A DNA stretch of 64,000 nucleotides from Acidobacteriota bacterium (GTDB taxonomy: Bacteria > Acidobacteriota > Blastocatellia > UBA7656): NCBI GenBank assembly GCA_038040445.1, contig JBBPIG010000010.1, forward strand, positions 124,001-188,000. Direction: 5' to 3'. Position numbers and translations under genes: made by a program. The notes under the pieces were generated by a model, which saw nothing but the letters and a program-made list of their open reading frames with translations, was not told the DNA's origin and did no database searches. Every line of letters starts with the position of its first letter. Position 1 is the first letter of the stretch. Positions 1-8,729 of this stretch are shown here, in pieces.

Positions 1-337
1 TCCACCAAAACGCCCGCACCTGGCCAGTGCTGTCGGTGCCGGAGATTTCGAAAATGCGCAGCTTGCCGCTCTTGACCGGATAGGTTCCGGCGATTCGCAC
101 CTCGACTTCGATGGCTGCCCACATTCCGTTTTGCAGGTCGCGTATGTGCGCGAGGTTGGAGCGGTCTTCGTAGCGCATCGGCAGACAGTGGATCAGGTCT
201 TCGACGGTCACCTGATGCGCATCGCCAACCGGCGTCGCCGCCGCAACGCCTTGAGCGAGTTTCTGCGCGGTCCTCAGCGCGACGCGCGGGATCTCGTGCA
301 GATGTAGCTCGTACAGCGGTGTTGACAGCTTGAGCAA
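1..337 (-). CDS. recG: ATP-dependent DNA helicase RecG, N-terminal part (runs off the window)
   Basis: RecG unwinds branched DNA and reverses stalled replication forks. Only about 112 N-terminal residues are inside the window; the helicase motor lies beyond position 1. The reverse strand reads LLKLSTPLYELHLHEIPRVA, then VTVEDLIHCLPMRYEDRSNL. The 'LPxRYEDR' motif opening the wedge/OB domain is characteristic of RecG, and it is followed by an OB-like stretch ending STGQVRAFWW. I chose a TTG start at 337 because a GAGG lies seven bases upstream. The frame is open back to an ATG at 442, but the extra residues (VPSPRIRLVGRVHRYSPRG) do not look like RecG. The gene is divergent from the M64 peptidase. 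Confidence 0.75.
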   Translation of the reverse strand, partial: MLKLSTPLYELHLHEIPRVALRTAQKLAQGVAAATPVGDAHQVTVEDLIHCLPMRYEDRSNLAHIRDLQNGMWAAIEVEVRIAGTYPVKSGKLRIFEISGTDSTGQVRAFWW

Positions 338-528
338 GTAACAGCCTCGTGGTGAGTAGCGATGGACCCGGCCAACGAGACGAATTCTAGGAGAGGGAAC
401 TTCGACGGTCAAGAAAGGCGCATTCCAGCAGGGATGCGACATGGTAGTGAACGAAGAGCAAAACTCGAGTCGTGCGCTTGTTGACGAACGCCCTCTTCTC
501 ATTCGAAGAGGTTTGGTACAATCACCCC

Positions 529-1941
529 ATGACTAAGAGACTCGTGATCTCGCTAGCGCTTTTTGCCCTGCTTTCTCTGTGCGCGACTGCCGGCGCGGCC
601 GCTGCGCCGCCGACGATGCGGGTTGACTACTATCACACCGGCAATGCATCGCAGGAAATGTTCAGCCTTGACCGCGTAGTCATCGAACCTCTACCGTGGC
701 CGGGAAATCCGCGGAAGAACGTCGACGAAACGAACCTCGGCAAGTACCTGTTCGAAGTCCGCGACCGTACAACGAATCGGCTTCTTTATTCTCGCGGCTT
801 CGCCTCGATCTACGGCGAGTGGGAGACGACCGATGAAGCCAAAAGCATGAACCGAACGTTTCATGAATCCTTCAGATTTCCCGCGCCGCCGGCCCCGGTG
901 CAGGTGGTATTGAAAAAGCGCGACTCGAACAACGCCTTTCGCGAAATATGGTCTGCGATCGTTGACCCCGCAGATATGTTCGTCGACCCTTCAAAGCCCG
1001 CGCCGCCCGGCCCGCTGATCGAGATCCAAAAGAGCGGCGATCCGGCCGAGAAGGTCGACTTCTTGATTCTGGGTGACGGCTACACCGCAGCCGAGCGAGG
1101 CAAGTTCGAGAAGGACGCGCGCCGGCTGGTCGATATTCTGTTCGCGGCTTCTCCTTACAAAGAACGTCGAAGAGAGTTCAACGTGTGGGCGCTCTGTCCG
1201 GCTTCGGCGGAGTCCGGGATCTCGCGGCCCTCGACCGGCGTTCATCGAGCCTCACCGCTGGGCGCAAGCTACGACGCATTCGGCTCCGAGCGATATGTTT
1301 TGACGTTTGAGAATCGCGCGCTTCGCAACGTCGCCGCGTTTGCGCCTTACGAGTTCATCGAGATCATCACCAACTCGCGCACATACGGCGGCGGCGGGAT
1401 CTTCGGCCTGTACAGCACGGTGGCTGCCGACAGCGAGCAAGCGCCTTACGTGTTCGTTCACGAGTTCGGGCATCACTTCGCCGGTCTTGCCGACGAGTAC
1501 TACACGTCACCGGTGGCCTACACAGCGCCGGCCGTTAAGACCGAGCCGTGGGAGCTAAACGTCACTGCGCTGCTTGATCCGAAGGACCTCAAGTGGAAAG
1601 ACCTTGTAGCGCCGGGCACTCCGATTCCCACTCCGTGGCAGAAGGAAGAATACGAAAGGCACTCGCTCGAGTATGGCACGCGTCGCGCAAAGATTCGCGC
1701 GGAGAATCGGCCGGAGTCAGAAATGGAAGCGCTCTTTCGCGAGAACCGCGATTGGGAGATCAAGTTCTTTGCCGCCGAAAAGTACGCAGGCAAGGTGGGC
1801 GCGTTTGAAGGCGCAATGTATGAAGCGAAGGGTTACTACCGGCCCGAAATTGATTGCATCATGTTCACGCGAAGCCAGATCTTTTGCGCGGTGTGCCGCC
1901 GGGCGATCGAGCGGGTGATTGATCTTTATTCGGGTCGATGA
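529..1941 (+). CDS. Secreted M64-family (IgA peptidase-like) zinc metallopeptidase
   Basis: Predicted extracytoplasmic metalloendopeptidase of the M64 family, which is named after an IgA-cleaving clostridial enzyme; the substrate here is unknown. I start at the internal ATG (529) because MTKRLVISLALFALLSL followed by CATAGAAAA is a clean signal peptide, whereas the 19 residues upstream are not. The N-terminal third is a beta-rich M64 N-domain (YYHTGNASQEMFSLDRV). The catalytic domain opens with KVDFLILGDGYTAAE, and the zinc site is HEFGHHFAGLADEYY, giving HExxH with a downstream acidic ligand. Cysteines near the C-terminus (CIMFTRSQIFCAVCRRAIE) may form disulphides. Length, about 470 residues, is normal. 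Single gene, divergent from recG. Confidence 0.85.
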   Translation: MTKRLVISLALFALLSLCATAGAAAAPPTMRVDYYHTGNASQEMFSLDRVVIEPLPWPGNPRKNVDETNLGKYLFEVRDRTTNRLLYSRGFASIYGEWETTDEAKSMNRTFHESFRFPAPPAPVQVVLKKRDSNNAFREIWSAIVDPADMFVDPSKPAPPGPLIEIQKSGDPAEKVDFLILGDGYTAAERGKFEKDARRLVDILFAASPYKERRREFNVWALCPASAESGISRPSTGVHRASPLGASYDAFGSERYVLTFENRALRNVAAFAPYEFIEIITNSRTYGGGGIFGLYSTVAADSEQAPYVFVHEFGHHFAGLADEYYTSPVAYTAPAVKTEPWELNVTALLDPKDLKWKDLVAPGTPIPTPWQKEEYERHSLEYGTRRAKIRAENRPESEMEALFRENRDWEIKFFAAEKYAGKVGAFEGAMYEAKGYYRPEIDCIMFTRSQIFCAVCRRAIERVIDLYSGR

Positions 1942-2091
1942 CAAAGCCCAGGCATTAGAAGACTGTTTGAAACCCCAACCGAGAGATTAGGTAGTTCGGT
2001 ACCAGCCTTTCAGAGGTCGTTGCAAAACCTCAACGACCGAGCGCAGTTATCCATTAGCCCGGCGTTCAGAGAATGTGTGAAAAGTCGAAAT

Positions 2092-2114
2092 CCCCCCAAC
2101 TTGAAGTTGGGGGT
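2092..2114. repeat. Perfect GC-rich hairpin between convergent genes
   Basis: The arms CCCCCAAC (2093-2100) and GTTGGGGG (2106-2113) pair exactly around TTGAA. The hairpin sits about 150 bases after the M64 stop. There is no proper U-tract, so it is a weak terminator candidate and may be a dispersed palindrome. Confidence 0.5.
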
Positions 2115-2175
2115 ATTTCCGCAGTTTCACAAGAGTCTTCATAGGAGGGAACGGTGGCCATCGCGAGAGAATCAA

Positions 2176-2210
2176 AACGAGCCGCCACGATGGACTCGTG
2201 GCGGCTCGTT
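2176..2210 (-). terminator. Rho-independent terminator of the TonB receptor gene
   Basis: A 15-bp perfect stem (2176-2190 with 2196-2210, loop TGGAC) begins 23 bases beyond the receptor stop codon. Read on the minus strand the hairpin is followed by a T-rich stretch (GTTTTGATT). Strength and placement fit the transcription end of the gene at 2233-5928. Confidence 0.8.
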
Positions 2211-2232
2211 ATTTCGCGCGAAGGCGAGTGGC

Positions 2233-5200
2233 TTAGAAGTTATACTTCAGCGCCATCTGAATCTTGCGCGAGGTGCTCACTGTGTTGCCGCGCGCGCGGC
2301 CGAAAAGCGTGTTGGTAATCACGGCGCTTTCCGGCAACCCGAACGACGGAGTGTTGGTTGCGTTCTGCATCTCGAGCCGGTACTCGAGGTTTTGATTCTC
2401 GGTGATCCGCACTCTCTTCCCGATTGACAGGTTGAGATTGAAGAACGACGGAGTGATGAAGAAGTTTCTGCCGGTATTGCCCAGCTTGCCGGGCTCCGGA
2501 ATAGAGAATATTCCGCGCTTGTTTGTGGCGCCGTCAAAAGCAGCCCCGCGCGTTGGCAGATTAAAGTAGAACTCAGTCCCCGCCGCAGTTTCGAATATCC
2601 GCCGGATCATGTCGGGAGTGCAGCCGGTGCAATCGGCCGGCGATTGAACGACGCTGCTAAAGGTGTTCGACCCCGCGTAGATGGTAAATGGACGCCCCGA
2701 CTGCCATACTATCGAGCCGGTCAACGACCAGCCTCCAATCACTCGATCGAGCGCCGGGTGCCAGTTGCTTCCCCATTGCCGGCCGGCACCGAAGGGTAGA
2801 TCATAGACCGCGCCTCCCTGTAACGAATGCCTGCGGTCGAAGTCCGAGCGCGCATAGTTCAAATCGCGATTTCGCGGATCGAACGGTGTGCTTGACGCCG
2901 ATTGATTTGATCCGGTGGACACAGTCGTAAAAGCAGGATCAAACGAGCGGGTGTCGAGTGACTTCGCCAACGTATAGCTAAACTGGAAGCTAAACCCGCT
3001 CGAGAATCGTCTCTGCAGTTGAGCCTCGAGTCCGTGATAGGTAGACCTGTCGTGGCTGTCCAGGACATTCAATCCGCCCGCAAACTGCGGGTAGGGGAAG
3101 AAGAAGAACGCGCCCAGACCGCTGAGCTCGGGGATCGGCCGGCCTCCCGCCCCCGTGCGTCTCCCCAGCGTTGCCGCAAGCTCTGCTACTGAATTCTGGC
3201 TCAGTTGGGTGGGGAACAATCGGCGCACTTCTACCGAGCCCGACTCTCCCGTGCGGCGGCTTGTGTCGGGTTGCATCAGTTGATTGATCAACGCGCTCTC
3301 GCCGCCGGCTTTGACGACCTTGAAAGCATCGACGAATCCGTTGCTGAAAATCTCAGCTTGATTCACATTGTATGCGCCAAACAGGTTCACCCCGCGTCGC
3401 CCGATGTAATTCAGTTCGACTACCGTGTTCCAACCGATCTCTCGCTGGATGCTCAGGCTCCACTGATATGTCTTTGGCGCTTGCCAGTTCGGGTCTATCA
3501 CGTGGAAAGTATTAGTCGAGAATGACGCTGGCTGGCGCAACTGCGCAGGTGTCACTCCGGCCGGCGGCGCAATTGCCGGAAGACCATCCCGCAAGCGCCC
3601 GCCATTCTGGCCGAACTGAGTGTTGATGACTCCAAGCGTCAATCCCGGCTCGCTCTGATAGATGGTCGAAGAAACCACGAAGGTATTCATTCGATCATAA
3701 GCGATGCGGTAGTTGGCGCGCACGGAAGTCTTGCCGGTGCTGAACGGGTCCCAGGCAATTCCGATCGACGGACCGAAGTTATTCAAATCGCTGTCGAACA
3801 ACTCTCCTTCGGTCCACTTTAGCGCGTCGGTGGGCTGCGAGCCCACTACGAACGGCTGTTCGGGTCGGAGGATGGGGTTGCCGCTCGAGCGCGGCGACTT
3901 CTTTACCTCCCATCTGAGTCCGAGATCAATCGTGAGGTTTGGGCGGATTTTCCAGTTGTCCTGCCCGTAGAAATCATACTCGCCGTAGCGCGCGTCGAAA
4001 TTGAACACCGTTCCCGGCGCCCCAAATTGATCGCCCTGTGCTACGAATCCCCTGCTGATACTGCCGATTCGTCCAAGCAGATTATTGATGGTGCGCTGTA
4101 GCCTCGGGCGATCATTTGCAGTGTTGATGTCTGCCGGAACGCTGAATGCCGTCAGATCAACCGTGTTAATTGTGGTGCTGAAGTTAATCGACGGCTGCAC
4201 GTTCAAGCCTGCGACGCTGCCCCGCGTATCGACATGCTGCTGATAGCGGAAGTTTATTCCTCCCTTGAACGTGTGCGCGCCTCTAATGTAGGTAGCATTG
4301 TCCACAAACTGGTAAGTGGAAAACTTGCGAATGTTTCCCAACTCGCTGTTGAACGGATCGGTGACGTCGTTGAGGATGAAGGGCGGCACATCCGGGAAGT
4401 TTGGATCCGGATTGGCGAAGTTGAAAGCGAACCGGCTTATGCCGAATACAAACTCGTTGGTGATGTGCGCGGAGGGAGTCCACCGCCAGTTTGTCGCAAG
4501 GTTCTTCGGATTGCGGAAGGTGTCAACGATCCGCGGGGTATCGGGGAATCGGGCCAGCCCGGCGTTGGCGTTGTCGCCAACTGTGTTCTGGTGCCCTTGA
4601 GCATATCGACCGTAAACGCTGTGCTGCGCATTGATGACGTGATCAATCTTGAAGACCGCATCCTGTTGCTGCTCGCGCTGAATCGGCGAGAAGGTATAGC
4701 CTGCGGTGTTCAGCCCATCGCCGGCAGTGAAGTTGTTCGGCAGCGGAGTCACTCCGATCAATGCCGATATTGTGGGATCGAGTCCTTTCCCTGCCGGGTC
4801 ATTTGCGGCGACGTTATATGTTCCGATATTGAGGCCCGGTAGAACACTGCCGCTGGCATCCACCGATGCAGTCGATGTGCCCGCTGCGCCGTTCTGCCCT
4901 CCTTTGACATAACGGAAAATGCCTTGCCGGGCAAGCTGGGTGTAGACCGTTCTTGTGACGGTTACCGTCTGGCGCGTGCGAAGCCACTGAAAATTGGTGA
5001 AGAAGAATGTCTTGTTGCGCCCGTCATAGAGCTTTGGAATCCAGACCGGCCCGCCCACGGTGAAGCCTGCGATGTGCTGGACGAATTGAGGCTTCACTGC
5101 ATTGTTGAGATTGTTCGCAAACTCATTGGCGTGAAACCGGGGCGTCTGGTAGAACTCGAATCCATTTCCATGAAACTCATTCGACCCGGAACGGGTGACC

Positions 5201-5928
5201 ATCGCCACCTGGGCGCCGCTGTTGCGCCCATACTCCGCAGTCGGATTGCTGGTTATGACCCGAAACTCAGCCAACGTATCCGGGTTGGCTCTGGTCGGCG
5301 CGAAATTTGAGCCTCCGGCACTGGGATCGTTATTGTCGATTCCGTCGAGGGTGAAGTTCCAGGCGCGATCTCGCGCGCCATGTACGTGGATACCCCCACC
5401 GGTGTTGGCCCCGTTTACCACGCCCGGTTGAAGTAAAACAAAATCGAGCGGATTGCGCCCCCGCACTCCAACTATCGGCAATCTCTCGATCATGCGCTGG
5501 TCAAGGATATTGCCGAAGTTGCCCGAGGAACTTGTTTGCACCAGTTCGGCTCCACCTCTAACCTCGACTACTTCCGCTACCTGACCTACTTCCAGCGTAA
5601 CGTTGACCGTCGTTGGCTGACCGATTGACAGCACGTTGTTCGTTGTGACGAATTTCTTGAACCCTGCTTTTTCAACGGTGATCGTGTAGGACCCGACCTG
5701 CACTGAATCAAAGACGTAGGTTCCGGCAGAGGTGGTCTGGGCGGTGAAAGAAATCCTGGTTGCTTCATTAGTCAGTGTTACGGTTGCGTCCTCGACGACT
5801 GCGCCGTCGGCGTCCAGCACGTTGCCGACAACGCGCGAGGTCGTCCCCTGCGCAACCGCCGGCCCGGCCATAAGCGTCACAATGACCAACGAAATCAGTA
5901 AAGCGATTAGCTTTCGTAGACTCTTCAT
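2233..5928 (-). CDS. TonB-dependent outer-membrane receptor, Oar-like, with N-terminal carboxypeptidase-regulatory-like domain
   Basis: A 1231-residue outer-membrane transporter. The start is the ATG at 5928, eight bases after GGAGG; it gives signal peptide MKSLRKLIALLISLVIVTLM ending AVAQ. A carboxypeptidase-regulatory-like beta-sandwich follows (SRVVGNVLDADGAVVEDATV). Next comes a plug domain (IERLPIVGVRGRNPLDFVLL and FTLDGIDNNDPSAGG) and a long beta-barrel. The last residues, MALKYNF, end in the aromatic residue typical of barrel proteins. This architecture is expanded in Acidobacteriota and usually serves uptake of large substrates. It lies 192 bases downstream of, and on the same strand as, the NamZ-fusion gene, which suggests but does not prove import of peptidoglycan fragments. 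A strong terminator follows. Confidence 0.92.
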   Translation of the reverse strand: MKSLRKLIALLISLVIVTLMAGPAVAQGTTSRVVGNVLDADGAVVEDATVTLTNEATRISFTAQTTSAGTYVFDSVQVGSYTITVEKAGFKKFVTTNNVLSIGQPTTVNVTLEVGQVAEVVEVRGGAELVQTSSSGNFGNILDQRMIERLPIVGVRGRNPLDFVLLQPGVVNGANTGGGIHVHGARDRAWNFTLDGIDNNDPSAGGSNFAPTRANPDTLAEFRVITSNPTAEYGRNSGAQVAMVTRSGSNEFHGNGFEFYQTPRFHANEFANNLNNAVKPQFVQHIAGFTVGGPVWIPKLYDGRNKTFFFTNFQWLRTRQTVTVTRTVYTQLARQGIFRYVKGGQNGAAGTSTASVDASGSVLPGLNIGTYNVAANDPAGKGLDPTISALIGVTPLPNNFTAGDGLNTAGYTFSPIQREQQQDAVFKIDHVINAQHSVYGRYAQGHQNTVGDNANAGLARFPDTPRIVDTFRNPKNLATNWRWTPSAHITNEFVFGISRFAFNFANPDPNFPDVPPFILNDVTDPFNSELGNIRKFSTYQFVDNATYIRGAHTFKGGINFRYQQHVDTRGSVAGLNVQPSINFSTTINTVDLTAFSVPADINTANDRPRLQRTINNLLGRIGSISRGFVAQGDQFGAPGTVFNFDARYGEYDFYGQDNWKIRPNLTIDLGLRWEVKKSPRSSGNPILRPEQPFVVGSQPTDALKWTEGELFDSDLNNFGPSIGIAWDPFSTGKTSVRANYRIAYDRMNTFVVSSTIYQSEPGLTLGVINTQFGQNGGRLRDGLPAIAPPAGVTPAQLRQPASFSTNTFHVIDPNWQAPKTYQWSLSIQREIGWNTVVELNYIGRRGVNLFGAYNVNQAEIFSNGFVDAFKVVKAGGESALINQLMQPDTSRRTGESGSVEVRRLFPTQLSQNSVAELAATLGRRTGAGGRPIPELSGLGAFFFFPYPQFAGGLNVLDSHDRSTYHGLEAQLQRRFSSGFSFQFSYTLAKSLDTRSFDPAFTTVSTGSNQSASSTPFDPRNRDLNYARSDFDRRHSLQGGAVYDLPFGAGRQWGSNWHPALDRVIGGWSLTGSIVWQSGRPFTIYAGSNTFSSVVQSPADCTGCTPDMIRRIFETAAGTEFYFNLPTRGAAFDGATNKRGIFSIPEPGKLGNTGRNFFITPSFFNLNLSIGKRVRITENQNLEYRLEMQNATNTPSFGLPESAVITNTLFGRARGNTVSTSRKIQMALKYNF

Positions 5929-6120
5929 TTTCGGATCCTCCAAATTCGCTTGATGCGGAATGATAACCGTCGGACACAAGAGTCCCCGATACTCAGGGGA
6001 CATGTCGAGTCGGAGACAATCAATCAACAATGCGTAACTGCCGCTGCGCGCAGGCCCACTTTTCAAACGAGAAGTCGTGTCACCCCCGGCGCTGTCAAGC
6101 CGCGCCGCTTCCGGTGCACG

Positions 6121-8697
6121 TCAGTAGATCAGATACTTCTGCCTGATCCGAGCGAACTCCGCAAGTCCCGGCTGCCACGTCGCCGCGATCTGCGAAGACG
6201 TTTTGCCTTCTTTCAGCGCGGCAAGCGCCCCGCGGTTCACAAGCAATCGCAAAAACTCCTCAACTTTCCAGGCGCCGGGATACACCAGGTTTAGTTGATA
6301 TGCGATTTCCACTCCGGTGGCCACGGGCCTGAAGGCTACGCGATCGGTGATGATGATGTTTACACCGCCGCATTCTTCGTTTGCAAACTTCGACGAGTGC
6401 GGAGTGAATCTTACCGGAACGAACCGCGCTCCCGCCAGCCCCGCTCGATTGAGCGATTCGGCGAGCTTCTGACCGTCGAGCCACGGCGCGCCAATCACTT
6501 CAAAAGGCGTGTCCGTTCCGCGCCCGACTGATAGGTTTGTCGTCTCGAGCAATCCGATGCCGGGATAAAGCAGCGCTTCGGTGAGGCTGCGCATGTTCGG
6601 CGAAGGGTTCACCCACGTCAGCGCCGTGCCGTCGAAGTAGTCCGCGCGCCGCCAGCCCTCCATTTTAATCACGGTCAGATCGGCGCCAATCTTGCGCTCC
6701 GAATTGAACAGCATCGCGAGCTCCCCGATCGTCATGCCGTAACGCACCGGAACCGGGTGATACGAAGTGAACGAGTACGATGGCAGCTCGGCGAGCTCTC
6801 GATCTGCGACCGGGCCCTCGACATCGTAGCCGTTGATGGGATTCGGACGATCGAGCACCACAAACTTGATCCCGTGCTTCGCCGCTGCTTCCATCGCGTA
6901 GCCGCAAGTCGTCGTGTAGGTGTAGAACCGCGCGCCGATGTCCTGAATATCGAACACCAGCGTGTCTATTCCCTTCAGCATATCCGGCGCCGGCCTTCGC
7001 CGGTCTTGCTCATAAAGACTATAGACCGGCAGCCCGGTTTTCTCGTCGCGCGTGTCGCCGACGTGAGTGTCTTCGATTCCCCTCAACCCATGCTCTGGCG
7101 AAAACAGCGCAACCAGCTTCAGGTTCCTGGCTGCGGCAAGCAAGTCAATCGTCGAGCGCCCCTTGCGGTCACGTCCGGTGAGATTCGTGATCAGCCCGAT
7201 TCGTTTTCCTTCAAGCTGTTGGAAGCCGTCACGCACCAGCACGTCTATCCCGGTGAGCACAGGATGAAGCGGCCCCGTAGGAACACCGCGAGTGATGACG
7301 GCGCGCGGCGCATCGATTTCGGATGGGGGCTCTTTCAAGTGCCCTAAGACCGGCGCGTGAGGAGGCTCTGTGATCGCGCCGGCGACGATTGAAGCGACGA
7401 ATGACCGCAATCGCGTCACATCTCCCTTACCGTTCGGATGAACTCGATTGGTCAGCAGAACTACGAAGGTTTCGCTTGCGGGATCGAGCCAAATGCTCGT
7501 GCCGGTGAACCCGGTGTGCCCGAACGTGCCGACCGGAAATAAGTCGCCCCGATTCGATGAATACGATGTGTTCACATCCCAACCGATGCCCCGCATCTGC
7601 GAAGTCGGCAGCGTCTGCGCGCTGACCATTCGTTCGACTGTGTACGGCGCCAGGGTTCGTGTGCCGTTGTATTCGCCTTTGTTGAGGATCATCTGGCAGA
7701 AGATCGCCAGGTCGTCAGCGGTTGAGAAGAGACCGGCGTGACCGGCTACGCCGCCCATCTCATAAGCTCGCGGGTCGTGGACTTCGCCCCGCATCCATCG
7801 GCCTTCGCGGTTCTCCGTCGGAGCGGTTCGCTCGATCCGCCCAAACCACGCATAGGCCCAATCGGTGAAGTCGAGAGACGCCGATTGGGCACGGAGAACC
7901 GGAAGTAATTTCACAAGTTCTGGGTTATTGAACCAAGTGTCGTTCATCCCAAGACTGGTGTAAATGTTTTCGCGCGCGAACTGGTCTATGGGTTTACCAG
8001 ACACTTGCCGCACGATCTCGGCCGCGACGATGAAACCAACATCCGAATAAACGAACCGCGTGCCCGGCTCGTAGCTCGGTCGCAGATCGTAGATCAGTTG
8101 AAGAGGATCAATGCTCTTTCCAACATAGTCGGCGATCTCGTTATCAGGAGGCAGCCCAGCGCGATGGGTCATCAACTGCTCGACCGTCACTCGCTCTTTG
8201 CCGAACTTGCCGAACTCGGGAATGTAGAGAGCAACCGGATCAGCGAGTGAGACCTTGCCTCGCTCGACGAGAATCATTATCGAAGTTGCGGTTGCGACGA
8301 TCTTGGTCAGCGAAGCCAGGTCGAAGATCGTGTCAACAGTCATCGCTTCGCGCTTAGGTTCAATCGCGCGGTCGCCAAACGCCTTTCGATAAACGATGCA
8401 GCCTTTTCGCGCAACCAGCACCACCGCGCCGGGCGTTGCTTTGCGCGCGATCGATTCGAGCACAGCTTCATCGATCTTCGCGAGCCGCTCGCTCGACATG
8501 CCTACTGATTCGGGTCTTGCTGCAACAAGCGGTCGCGACGGTTGAGTCTTTGCGCCGTCTGACGCTCGTTGGGCAAGAGTCGGAGCGGGAAGAAGGGCGA
8601 TGATTACAAGGAGAGTAAGCGACAACCGCAGGGGGCGCAGAGGGGCGCGGAAAAGATCCAGCCGCCCCTGCGTTCCTCTGCGTCCTCTGCGGTTCAT
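6121..8697 (-). CDS. Secreted two-domain enzyme: beta-lactamase-fold serine hydrolase (AmiE-like) fused to NamZ exo-N-acetylmuramidase (DUF1343, GH171)
   Basis: An 858-residue periplasmic fusion. Residues about 45-450 are a class C beta-lactamase/transpeptidase-fold hydrolase: the nucleophile motif is SLTK (serine near 129), followed by VYSDVGF and GHTGFTGT. Residues about 475-858 are NamZ, with LFSPEHGLRG, VFDIQDIGARFYTYTT, VLDRPNPINGYDVEGP, WVNPSPNM and GRGTDTPFEVIGAPW. In Bacillus subtilis the stand-alone homologues AmiE and NamZ act one after the other to free MurNAc from cell-wall material, so the fusion plausibly does both steps. The ATG at 8697 has GGAGAGG six bases upstream. Codons 2-25 are a palindromic repeat that also forms the arginine-rich front of the signal peptide. 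The stop of the symporter gene lies 33 bases upstream. Confidence 0.85.
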   Translation of the reverse strand: MNRRGRRGTQGRLDLFRAPLRPLRLSLTLLVIIALLPAPTLAQRASDGAKTQPSRPLVAARPESVGMSSERLAKIDEAVLESIARKATPGAVVLVARKGCIVYRKAFGDRAIEPKREAMTVDTIFDLASLTKIVATATSIMILVERGKVSLADPVALYIPEFGKFGKERVTVEQLMTHRAGLPPDNEIADYVGKSIDPLQLIYDLRPSYEPGTRFVYSDVGFIVAAEIVRQVSGKPIDQFARENIYTSLGMNDTWFNNPELVKLLPVLRAQSASLDFTDWAYAWFGRIERTAPTENREGRWMRGEVHDPRAYEMGGVAGHAGLFSTADDLAIFCQMILNKGEYNGTRTLAPYTVERMVSAQTLPTSQMRGIGWDVNTSYSSNRGDLFPVGTFGHTGFTGTSIWLDPASETFVVLLTNRVHPNGKGDVTRLRSFVASIVAGAITEPPHAPVLGHLKEPPSEIDAPRAVITRGVPTGPLHPVLTGIDVLVRDGFQQLEGKRIGLITNLTGRDRKGRSTIDLLAAARNLKLVALFSPEHGLRGIEDTHVGDTRDEKTGLPVYSLYEQDRRRPAPDMLKGIDTLVFDIQDIGARFYTYTTTCGYAMEAAAKHGIKFVVLDRPNPINGYDVEGPVADRELAELPSYSFTSYHPVPVRYGMTIGELAMLFNSERKIGADLTVIKMEGWRRADYFDGTALTWVNPSPNMRSLTEALLYPGIGLLETTNLSVGRGTDTPFEVIGAPWLDGQKLAESLNRAGLAGARFVPVRFTPHSSKFANEECGGVNIIITDRVAFRPVATGVEIAYQLNLVYPGAWKVEEFLRLLVNRGALAALKEGKTSSQIAATWQPGLAEFARIRQKYLIY
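8624..8694. repeat. Palindromic phrase element translated as codons 2-25 of the NamZ fusion
   Basis: On the plus strand, AACCGCAGGGGGCGCAGAGG at the left end is answered by units of CCTCTGCG and CCTCTGCGGTT at the right end, giving a long imperfect inverted repeat. Read on the minus strand it begins directly after the ATG at 8697 and is open throughout. It encodes NRRGRRGTQGR, then LDLFRAPLRPLRLSL. The same architecture with different phrases recurs at many places in the window. Confidence 0.8.
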
Positions 8698-8729
8698 TCT
8701 TAACCTCTCCGAATAATTCTGCTTCAAAT

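Noticed and set aside
4234-4842. 202-codon plus-strand ORF inside the TonB receptor
   Set aside because: Antisense shadow of the receptor, whose coding quality, signal peptide and terminator are clear.
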